Assembly: GCA_949987565.1 (NCBI GenBank)
Contig: OX465110.1
Coordinates: 526,501-590,500 of the forward strand
Origin: Luidia sarsii
Taxonomy: Eukaryota; Echinodermata; Asteroidea; Paxillosida; Luidiidae
DNA length: 64,000 bases
Direction: 5' to 3'
Under the pieces are notes generated by a model. That model saw nothing but the letters and a program-made list of their open reading frames with translations, had not been told where the DNA came from and did not search any database. The translations under genes and the position numbers were made by a program. This document shows positions 39,601-51,600 of this stretch, piece after piece. The stretch's first letter is position 1, and every line of letters starts with the position of its first letter.

Positions 39601-42600
39601 GCATGTCAAGGCCACAGGCCAGTGCTAATTGGTCACATAATGGAAGTACACTGTAATATCTGCATTGACTGACTAGGATATCCACTTTCTCTGCCAGGTC
39701 ATTCTGTTCATTCTCTCCTCAATTAAATGTCCTGCCAGTATGCCATTGTTCCAAAGCCCATCTAATTACCAGGGAAACTTGAGACCATACTGGGTCATCT
39801 CAGGAAGCCTGCTCCTCAATTTGACTGGACAATGGAAGGGCTGACTGGCGTGACCTTAGTACGTTGACCCTGATGTCTCCCACGCCTGCCTTCAGGGTAA
39901 CTTGACATGGGCCTACATGGGAGTAGTAGATACCCTGAAATATATATGAGCGAGAAGAAGATGAGAACAAACGAATGGTGGGTAGGTTAGAAATGAGAGA
40001 TTAGCCACATTCACCTAAGAATTCCATTTACCCTCCTGGTTAATTAGTACTTCTATGACTGTGGCTTGTATTGGTAATTTGGTATTGTATTAAGGTGTGA
40101 TTATAAACCTAACACAGATTGAATTTTCAACATATATATCACAAGCATATTTGTTATAGAAAGTGTAATAAATAATAATTAATTAATTAATATCCGTCAT
40201 GGATAATGCAACTTTGGTAGGAATGTCAGCATTGTATGTGCGTGCATTAACATTTGTTGGAATGTTGTACACGTATTTAATCCCTCGCTACATCTATGAT
40301 TTCAATAGGCTTCAGTTGGATCAAAGCCAGAAACACAGAAAGCCAATAATTAGGTTGTCTGCCTGACGATGATGCTGGAAGAAGCTGGAAGAAGCTGGGG
40401 ATGATCTTTGAAGCATTTGCTAGGCAACTTTAAAACAAAAAGAAAATCACCATCCCAAGCTTCTTCATCATCATTAATCTTGACTGAACCCTTTCATTCA
40501 GGCCACATACAAGGTCAGTCTGACTAAACTTGTCCAAACTAATCATCCATTGTTCCTTGATGATAGATCCCACAAAGAGGGAAGGATGTAACGATGACGG
40601 GTTATCCACCAAATGCTGCAATTTGCAAACTCCTCACTTACCTAAATGGCCAAAATCTACAATCCCATATGATCGGATTCTAGCAGGACCTTTTTCAAAA
40701 GCCCTGCTAGGATTGAAACTCTGGCCTGTCTATATTTTAGACATCAAAAGGATCGGGTTTCTGAATCAAAGCTGGTTCTGCTAAATTCGGCATATTTTTT
40801 TTGTCCAAATCCCCCCCCCCCAAAAAAAAGCCTATGACAAGTTTGGAAATCATAGCATTGCAAATGGCTTGGAAAGCCAAATAGCTTGCTGAAAAAAAAT
40901 GTCAGCATTGTGCAAAACCCACAGGAGCATTGAGTGGACATGGGCCAGTGATTGCATCCATGGTCCACTGACCCCCTTCTGGCCGGCCAATCCTAGTCCT
41001 ACGCTCTGTTGACCCTCCTTGTCTTAAAAAATCAGACATCAAATGAAATGGACCGCACTACATTGAGAATGTCGCGAAAGACAGCTCATGCAGTGCTACA
41101 ATACGTCTTTTTATCATTTCCATTCCATTAATCATTTTTCAGGTTTTAACAAATACCAAACAAATGCTGAGAAGAGACATCATCAGACAGAACAAGGGCA
41201 TGTAGGGTCTAGTAAGAGAAATGAGTCCCCAAAGTTATGTTTTTACCAAACAAAGTGATTCAAGAAGCTCCCTTTCATAGTTGCATCTTACAGAGGCTTG
41301 ATGGAAATAAAAGTTATATTCATTCATGTACTTTTTTAAACTTCCACCCTCCCGGCCAATGACTTTATTTTGATTTTAGAGCAAATTTACAAAATGCGGT
41401 AATCGTGGGTGAAATTTGAGATGCTCTCATAAATTGCTATTATTGGTAGAAGCACACAACACGTGAACTGCTTGGAACTTGGCATTCTTTCCTTCCTCAC
41501 TTCCCTTCTTACCAGCGGTACGCCGTGCTCTAGGGCACAAGGAATTTCCAAGAGAAGACAATATTTAATTTCAGCCCAGGAGTGATGCTGTGCCCCTCCT
41601 AGTTCTCCGCCCAAAATTACTGGCCCCGGCCCGAGTTTTATTTGTAATGAACAGAAATGTGTGGAAATCAATATCAAGTTATATTCTTAATGAAATCCAA
41701 GACTACAATTCCTAGTATTCAGGCACCACTGGCTCATATTGGCCATCTAATTTGCATTTCCCATCCCATCTTACTCTTCCTACTCCCCCACCCACCAAGC
41801 CCCTACAACGCTCAACGGATTACACTCTCTAGAAAAGCTTCTACCGGCCAGTTTTTGTGTTTATAAATGTATAGCTGAAGGGACCACTATATCCCCATCC
41901 CTTCCCTCCTCTTCCAATTCATCATTTTATGGCACAACTACACAAGCCTCTAAAATGTGCCTCCCCTCCCCTCCCTTCCCTTCCCCCTCCCTTCCCCCTA
42001 CCTTCCCCCTCCCCTCCCCTGCTCTCCCACCCCCCCCCCCCCCCTTGCCTGGGCCCGCCACTGTGACTGCAAGGAGCAGTCTGATTACCTGAAGGAAATT
42101 GCCAGGCCTGGGAACATTTTGCCCTTAGCAGTTTTGCCAGTTAAATGTGTTTGGGTTTTTAATTTGAGCCGCAATTCTGGGGGATCTCACTACCCCTACA
42201 TGTAGACGAGGGTTGGGTTATTTTTTTTTTAGGAAAAAAATCAACATGAGGGAGGGGGTATATATCAGTTACGCCTAACTCACGTCAAACAGTACAATGG
42301 CCTCTGTGTTTTAATTCCACATGTATATTCCTTAAAAAAAAAAATTCCTACCATTTTTTTTAGAAGAAAAGAAGAAAACGAGTGTTATATTTGGTATGAA
42401 AACATGAGGGCATACCTACATTTAGACATGCCATTCATCAAACATACATCAGCGGTATAACAACAACGTCCCCAATAGGCTTGCAAATCAATTGCCTATA
42501 GATTAAAAAATATGCTGATGGATGGGAAGATGGCACATGAGATGAGATCTGCCTCCCTCTTCCCATTATCTTTCCACCTTTCTTTTCTTCTAGACCCCTG

Positions 42601-45600
42601 GTTCATCAACCCTTCAAGACTAGAATTGAGAAGTGGACATGTTTGTATAGATTTCCTCCTTAGACCCATCTCCCATACATTGGTGCTCCCTTTAAGAACA
42701 TATAGTACACCTAAATTGCAGAATCTTTTAGAGTTCTGTCACAGCGTTTTTTATTCAATTAGTCGGCTGCTCATACTGGCTATGAACCTGGATTTTCCTC
42801 CCGTCCGCACCCCAATCATGCCCAAACACGGGCAGATTACAACGTTGGTGGATAGTGTTCAGAATTACCGGGAGTTACCCCTCCCCGCACCAATCAGCGC
42901 TTATAGGCCGTGGCCTCTATCGAGGTCAAACTCTCCTGGACCCACTGATCTGTGTTACAATGCATCTGAAAGCAATTAAGCCGCAGAATGGGTACCTAGA
43001 TATACTCAGCCGCGTAATTTCCTCCAGACTTCCTCCCCTCAGCTTTGAAATACATTTAGCACCAAGGAAGGAAATTTAATTAGAAATGGCTAATGGCTGT
43101 GTAGGATAAAGTAGATGAGCAAGCACCTCTCTATGTAGGTCGTGCGAGACGCGGTCTACGTACCTTGGTGTGGGAACGTCGCGTCACAAACACTACCGGA
43201 CAAACTCTGATGTCTGCGCATATCTCACCACAAAGTCCTAACACTCACATGCTCACTGACATAACTAACATATTGGCCCTTCCACTCCAGAAATTCTCTT
43301 CTGCTCAAAGAACCTCTTCCTTTCCCTTTGCCTTCCTATTTTTTTTTTTTAATTTTACTGCAAAATTATCCATCTACCGTGGCTTACTGGGTATAGCCTC
43401 AGTAACAGATGCAACTGATTATGCCCAAAGTTTGATATCCCTCCAGTTGATTTGGTACAGAATATTAAACACCCAACCACATAATTCATTATCAGTATGG
43501 CTTTCCCTTCAATCCTTTTTGTTTGGTTTAAGAAAATGGGTCCTGCTCAAAATCAGAACAAACCTTTAACTTTTTCCTTATTCATGCCATATCATCATGA
43601 TAAATACAAACGTGTATGTATCGTTAACAAGACCCGAAAACCCTATACCCCTATGATATACAATTTCATCTAAAAGGTTTTCTCTTTAATCAACAGTCCT
43701 TCCCTAACCTACTTATTTTTCAAATTCCATGCCAATATGAGCGTCGATATTCACGTTACAATATGCTGGGAAAACTGTGCCATCCTATATGCCCAAAACC
43801 TGGAATTAACAAAGCCAAGCGCTCATCACGGAACGCAAATTGCACTTGTACAGCATTTTTTTTTCCTTCTCTCTCTCCCTCTCCCTCCCTCCCACCACAA
43901 GCTGTACTCTAATTGCATATTGTATTAAACACTTTTATTCCTTGTCCAGGCCCCCTGCCCATCTCCCCTCCCCAACCGCCCAGCCACAAGATCAATACCA
44001 AGATGCACGTAAAGGCTGGGTCATTATTGAGTAAACACTTAGCAGTCTTAGATCATGCCACCAGGTTGTGCTTGCACTAATCACCGGGCGGGAGGAGTAC
44101 TCGATGTTTTCCCATCCACTAAATGAAAAGAACCAAGGAGAGAAGAAAAAAAAAAAGAGAGGGGAAGAGGAAGAGGGAAGACAATATCTGGAGCATGTAC
44201 CTGCATTTAATTAAGCAAGTGGCACGATTTGCTCTGCACACTTCGCCATGTGTGGAGAACGTACCATCGTAGCGTCCCACGCGTGATTGCAATTTCTAAT
44301 GGGACTTTATGATGTTGCCCTTAGTGAATCAAGGTACTGAAATCATGGACCAGAATTAGGAATTCAGCACTCAGGGTTAGGTTTTTTTTTTTTATGTGGC
44401 TCGTTCTCAGACGGGCGTGCTGTGTACTCCTAGATTGTCATGTACGGTAAATTTCAACACCAGATCCGGCGTGCTCAATGTATGGGAGTGCTGTCAGATT
44501 TAAGATACAGGCAGCAGAAACAAACACATTCATTATCTGGTCCACTGGTTGCAGCGATGGATTCAGGGAAGGCTATGCCGGGAGTTGGCAAATGTTTGTT
44601 CAGAGGGAGGCTCGGCAATGCAGGATAGTGCAGCATTCAGGTGGTGTCAGACCGCATGTATTGTGATCACAGAGCCAAGGCCTAAGGGGATAGGGCGGTC
44701 CGAGGAAGAGCAGGGTTGGCCCTCTAAGGTCTAGCTCGGATAAATACACTTCTTACATATGTTTACCACATTGCTTGCATTAGGGATTAAGGTCTACTAT
44801 TGTCATAAGTGATTAGACAATGTGCTTCTTGTAATGAACATCTTCAATATTCCTGTCCATATTTATTCTTCCAATCAGAAATAACCGACTTATTTCTCTC
44901 GGTTCTCAGAGAAGAATTCTAAAAGGTCCTTCAGTCACAGAAGAATTAATTAAAACAGATTTTTCTTGGGGCATCTGATATGATTTACAACCGGGCCTGC
45001 TGAACTTCCAGCGCAGTTATGACTGCAAATATCCTCATCTGATGATTTTTCTGCCTGTTACTTCGACCCAAAGTGCTGGCAGAGATATCGGAGGGGCAAA
45101 GTAGCCATTTTAATTTTGGGATTGTCACTCTGGTGACTCGGTTAAATCAATCATGGCTGCTTGAGTGGCAGCTTACTTGTGGAGGCAAGTCATCACCTCC
45201 TTCCCACAAGAAGATTGAGAGAGAAAGAGGACCATCTGCCTGAGCTGTCTGCTGCCCTCTATTGACAGCCACTGGCTCAATCAGTTATATTGACAGCCAC
45301 TGGCTCAACCATACTGTGAAGTATACGTGTGTGCTGTGCAATATGCTGACATGTGTTTAGCCCACAGAATGGCCAGAGAATCAGAGAAGGGAGGGCTTAC
45401 CTAAATCATGATGTCCATGGCTACATGTAGGTCCACATCTTTGTCCAAAGGAAATATGCATGTTGACTGCTAAGCAGGTTTTCTGCTTTCTACTTCCTAT
45501 CAAACTGAGGCGACCCATCTCACACTTTTGGCGGACCACCTCAGGTGTTTGTCTCCAAAACTAGCCCCCTCAGGGGGTTAGAATCATGCTTGAAAAAATC

Positions 45601-48600
45601 TACACAAAAGCAAGTGCAAAGGGCTGTGTAAGGTATATTTTATATTTCCTTACATATTTCTGTATGTTTCTACATGGACATCCACATATTACAGTGCTTT
45701 AGACTCTGTCCCTATCCGATCTGTGACCTATGGAACCTCAACAAAGCACATCCACAATATACCAAAACTCGTCCACAATATATAAAAACTCATCCACAAT
45801 ATACCAAAACTCATCCACGATATATAAAAACTCATCCACAATATACCAAAACTCATCCACAATATACCAAAACACATCCACAATATACCAAAACTCATCG
45901 ACAATATACCAAAACTCATCCACAATATATCAAAACACATCCACAATATACCAAAACTCATCTACTGAGCAAAATATCGGTTGCCAACTCAGACTTGCAA
46001 CATTCACCCCAGACTAAAAAAACAACAGGATGGAACCATACATGTACATGTAGTTCTTAGAATTCTCTTGTACCTGATGTTGACCATCAAGTCAACTGAG
46101 ACACAGACATTTTAAAAACCAGGGTAGATTGTGAACCCTGAGCTGTTTAAATGCCGAAGAAAAACAAAATAACAATGCAAGCTGCCTGTAGGCCTACTGA
46201 CTTCATTGAAAGCCTGACACAATCTGACCAGGACCTTTCTAAAACCTGTTGAGGCAGGTCCTATTAGGATGGGAGGGAATGTCAGGCCCACATAAAATCT
46301 TTGAATTTAAATGTGGAAGATTAAGTTGTCCTATTTTCAATCGTGCTTTCGGCTACATTCATGCATGTGTACATGTACATAGCATGTTTTAGCTTTTAAT
46401 TCACTGTGCCAGCAGTTTCCAGGCTTCACCTCCACAGACATTTCTGCCGAAAGCTTTCAATTCTTGAAGGCACTGCAGTATTTATGCATCAGTCCAAACA
46501 TGAATGGGATGAAAGCCTTACTGAAAGATACAACCTACAAGAGACCGGGACGACTAGGACAATTGGGAGTTTGGGGAGGGGTTGGTGAGGGTTTGGAGGG
46601 TTGGGGTAGGGAGGAAGAGGATGGGATGGTTTAGGATAGTGGGATAGCATCACACCAGCAGTTGATATTGTCACACTGTCCACTATGCAGTGACAAAGCC
46701 CATTCCAAGTTCCTGACAAGGGATATCAGTCAACACAGATATCAAGCTAGTAGACCCCTAAACACCAGAAAGGCAAGCAGGGGTCCCCCGCCCCTCTTAC
46801 CCACCCACCTCCCTTCCAAATGTTCCGCTGAGCAGTCGACCCAAATGTTGTCTGTTATAAGGACCATCTGATATCAATGTTGGATGACATACTTCAAGGG
46901 CTGTTCCTGAAATATTGACATGATTCATCGGCCTTCCGTGGTGGGCTGCTGTGCTGAAATGACATGCAACACTCACATGCAACAACTCCTTCACACTCAC
47001 ATTGAAAGTAACAAATTCTGTCACTCCTGAATCGAAAGAGTGCTGGAAGTGTTGTAGTGTACAGTACAGTAAATTCCCTTTATACAAATATTGAATGGTG
47101 ACAAGACAAGTAAGATATCCTTCTGCCATTCAACCAACCATTGACATTTGCTCTCCATTGTCTACACCGCATGTTCCTTTCCTAATTGTCCAAATCAGAA
47201 GGGCCAGAATGTTTCAATCCCAGCAGGACCTTTCTCAAAGGCTGGGATCGAAACGTCAGGCCCTCCTAATATTTGATATTTGCATTTTGGTCATTTTTGT
47301 TAATAAGCAACACTTTTACATATAACTCATTTCCTAATTGATTATGAAAATAACAACAAAGCCATACTATTGTCTTGTTTTTAAAGTTTTGAAAAATGGC
47401 ATAAAACCTAAATGTACATTAAATGTACCAAAAACCAAATGGCTTGTATTCAAGTCTCCCTCTAGTCAATTTTTCATTGCTTTTTTTTCAGATTGTTTAA
47501 AATTTAAATCAGATTTCCTCTCCTTTCTTAATTTGGAAAATTCTCAATTTGTTTCTCCTCTCAGATCATGCAGTTGGTCTCGAGTAAACTCGATGCTGAG
47601 ACGCAGTGGTTGCAAGACAGAGATCGGGTAAGCAGAACTGACCTCTCTGAAAATCAGAATTTCTACATGAATGATAAAACTTTGAGTATTTTGAAGAGCC
47701 TTTGTGTGAAAGGGAGGTCTTTGAGGAGTTAGAATTGATTGCCGAAGCTGTAAATCAGTGTGGTGTGGTCTGTGTGTGAGCTGCATGTTTATTTTAAATC
47801 AAGAATTGGACATGGAATTACCCATGCCTCATTTGTGCAGGAGGCTTTGAAATCAAAATTCACTTAGGATTGCAATAATATTTCCACTCCTCATGCATTT
47901 CACTCACCTGCAGTCGGTTGGTCGTGAAAGAAAAAATTGTCTTTTTGAAATGATTTTCCTGTCAGATCCTATTTCTCTGAGAGGTTGGTGATTTGGGATT
48001 GTTGTGTTGCATTATATTCTGGCATTTTCAAACTGTAGGTCTGATTGTAAGATTGACTACGCACACAGTGAAATGAGTTTTCTGCTGAGAAATCACCAGT
48101 TTGTACGTCAAGACATGAGACAATTGCATATAGCTTTGCCTTCCTGCGTGGTATATTACTTAAATGGGGACATCTGTAAAGTGGCTAGTTACATGCGCAC
48201 TCAATGCGCTACAGGATTATGTAGAATGCTATTGTCATGGTAACCATAGCCCTTATTGATTTTCGTATTTGTATTACATTTTGCAGTGAAAACATTCACC
48301 TCTGGCGGCTAATGTATGCATTGATGGCGCACAATAGGGCCAGGGCACACACACATGTGTCCACGGTATGCACTGTGTTCTAGATACACATTACCGAGAA
48401 AATTATATTTCGGATGGAATTAGATTATGTATGTATCCGAACACTTGGCATGGATCTCATGGGATCGAGAGCCTGTATGAGGATAAAGCAAGTGGGTTAG
48501 GGGGAAATATTTACCATAGCCCAGGAACAAAATGGCAGTGGTTTAAAGAAACAGATTGTTCAAATTGTTCCAGCGGTGGAGAAAGTGCCCAGCTCTTTCC

Positions 48601-51600
48601 CACCGGACACATGTCCTCTGAGGCTCTGTCCATGTCTCTTATCAGCTCCGTGCACGGTTCGTAGAGGGCGCCTCACTCTGCTGCCATTGCAGCTGAAAGG
48701 CCAGGGAAGACGTGTGTGACATGTTTTGTTTAATCGTGCAGACCTTTGAGTGTAACTGTATATGATTGACTTACAAATGGGCAAGACAACAGACATTAAT
48801 GTATACACTGAATCAATAAACGACTCTCCTAACATCCATGTAGCAAATGTTCTATTTATTGAAATGTCAGCAATTCTACTTTTATCATTTCTATGAATAT
48901 TAAGACCTACTACAATGTAAATCAAGAAAAGTATGCAATGACACCTTTTTAATTTAATCTCTTCTAAGAAGAATCAAAGGATTTTCACATTTATGAAAGA
49001 AATTTACAATTAATTCTGTCTTTGAGAAAGGTCATGTTTGAAAGGTCCTGTGAAGAAATATATTCTATCACTAATAACAAATCTACATTACTTCCATGCT
49101 ACATAAACACACTGAAGGTGATTATACATTGTACCATGTTTCTGTTTTCAAGACCTAGTGGTACCATGCATATTTACAGATCATCTCTCCATGCACAGTG
49201 TACAAGTATCCATGCACGGCACGTTCATTGAGATATATACGTACTCCTACATTTTAGGAAATTGGCATGGCAATATCTGAGCGGATCATTTCCAGTCATG
49301 TGGGCGCATTCTCTCTCTTTGTCACACCTCGCCTCACCATCCCTCTTCCTTTCCATTGCTAGGCATGTCTCTGTCCCATCCCGGTACCCTGTGATTTATC
49401 TTGGCCATTTTGTAATATCTGTATTAATGTTTTAATAAAATTCAGCGGGCAGTCATTGGCCGTGCAGCCCAATTTTCCCTTCCTCTTCTCTGGGACTCTG
49501 GTATTGTTCCTCCCATATGTTTGCTGAGGAAGAGCATTTAATGTAATTTGGCCGGCCCTTAATTGCATTATTTTTTCCTGCCAGCTAATCACACTAAAAC
49601 CAGGAGGGAGGCACTGAGTTGTGATGCTTTTAGCACCAGGAAATTTGTCACCAGCATCTGACTCGCTGCTTCTCAGACAGATTTCCGTGGGATTTTTAAT
49701 TACACTGCACAGCTCTCTACCACAGTACCCTAGATTAGACTATGTGAAGTTACTTCTTGTCATATTAGGACGTTCACAATGCAAGTAATCGCGATTTGAA
49801 TCGCGATTTAAAAACTTTTTTTTTTTGCTCACGTTCGCTTAAAACAATCGCAACATAAAAAATCCCAACCCTGTTGTGGTTAGCAACTTAGCATTGTGGT
49901 CAAATGGTGCATGTGTCCTTGCAGGTGGCCTATGCAGGGAGTCATAAACAAGCGCGGCACTTCCTGTCAACCAGAGAATGAGTGGTGCGGAGTGTTGACG
50001 CACACTCCGCACTTTTCTAAATAGTCATGATTATTTAGAAAAGTCGCACTAATTATCCAAATTGCAACTCAAATCCCACTAATAATCATGATTATAGGGT
50101 CCTTACACACCAAGAAAGTGGAGTTTGAATCGCAATTTGAATTGTTATCCAAATATTTGCATTCTTCTTTTTGTAGCTGTGTTAAGGGCCGCAATCTCTT
50201 GCCCTAGTACAAGGCAGGAATTAAACAGTTGTCCTGGCAACTTGTCAATTACTTCATCATGGTCTAGCTGGTTAAGCATCAATTTCATAAGAAAATAAGG
50301 AAAACGTAAAGTCTTCATTAAGGTCAGGAAAGATATGAAGTTGTGATGGTAAAAGGTTGCCAAAATAAATCGCTTCCAAAAAGTCAAACATTCATGTTCG
50401 TAATCCAAGATAAAATATTTAATTGCATTTTCAAATGAAGCTCTTGTGGCCTTCAATCTACACTTGATGTCCATGTCCGTCCTTCCACAATGGAAAATGC
50501 AAAGCTAATAATAACCTATTTATTTTAAAGATCAGTTGAACATTTAAGAGAAAGCCTGAACAGCATTATGAGATAGGAGGAGAATAAAAAGAGCCTTTGA
50601 AAAACAACTTGCAACTGATCAGAAACAAATTGTGTCACTTTTTCCAATTCTGCTCAAATCTACATGTATACTCATACTCCGCGTGAACTGTGAACAAACT
50701 ACTTTTATTCTCAAATTACCTAAGCCATTTTTTTTTTTATAATAAGTGTTTTTGGCCAATACTTGTCCACCTCCAAGGGAGCTATCTCCGGGAAAAAAAG
50801 GGTTTTTGTGAGTGACTCCCGTGAGCCTTCCAATGTGCTTTAATTCCAAGCTTTGCCGACTAACAAGAAATATTCCCCCTCCCAAGATTCACGGATGAAA
50901 ACCTTCACAAATAGCCAACTTCTGTTATTTAACGCTCTTCCTGCTCACTATTCCCAGTGGTAAAGATCATAACTCATACAGATTCATCGTACTTAACGAC
51001 CCGCGTTCATTAAAATGAGGGTTGGGGAAAAAAAGTGGGGGAAGAGTTGGGCTATATTCCCAGGGAACCAGAATAATATTGATAATGATGGGATGTGTGC
51101 AGTGGATTCCATGGGGCCCTTCCACTAGGCAGCTGAACCAAATCTGGGAACCTTATCGGAGAGACTAGTGGTTCCTCTGGGGCCAATAAGCCCCCTTACA
51201 TTCTCCTTATCTGCATGGAACCACAGCTTGTAAGTTGTTTGTTCACATCAGTCCGCTAAAACAGATTTCAGCTGAGAAATCATCTTCAGCTGGTTTATTT
51301 TTGTCTCCCCTCTCACCATCTTTGTGTTTGAATGCCACTGTGTGGCCTTTGGCTACTTGTATTAGAAACTGGCTTTTGCATTACCCAAGGCTTGGGCCTG
51401 TAGAGAGAAATAGTTGCTGTGCAAGTCAGCCAACTTGGTTTGTGATTGGATGGTAGTCTTGGCATTGCCATACCAAGGATAACTAGCTGAAGAAGGTGGT
51501 AGTTTAGTGGGGTGGTCAGATTAATTCCTTCTTCCCCTTTCCTTGCACTTCCCAAACCATCCAATTTCAAAAACCAACTTTAATTTTGAGGCAGTTTCAA

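Larger units (their letters stand above)
31641..47564 (+). other. Intron 2 of the coiled-coil gene (15.9 kb)
   Basis: No internal gene is convincing. Contents I can name are palindromic-family copies (32690, 32985, 36224, 37970, 40630, 46220, 47178), a SINE fragment (37545), a 21-bp satellite (45749), purine and pyrimidine tracts (34320-34575, 35150-35275, 41950-42045, 43860-43890) and repeat-free blocks rich in TAATTA-type words (33470-33740, 35330-35640, 39160-40030, 42420-43100, 44040-44340). Confidence 0.6.

Noticed and set aside
42512..42979. 155-codon plus-strand frame as a gene inside intron 2
   Set aside because: No domain, no upstream or downstream exons, and composition like its surroundings; treated as possible conserved noncoding sequence.
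45674..46060. 128-codon frame and several partners with TKTHPQY-type repeats
   Set aside because: This is the 21-bp satellite read in frame; no splice context or family likeness.
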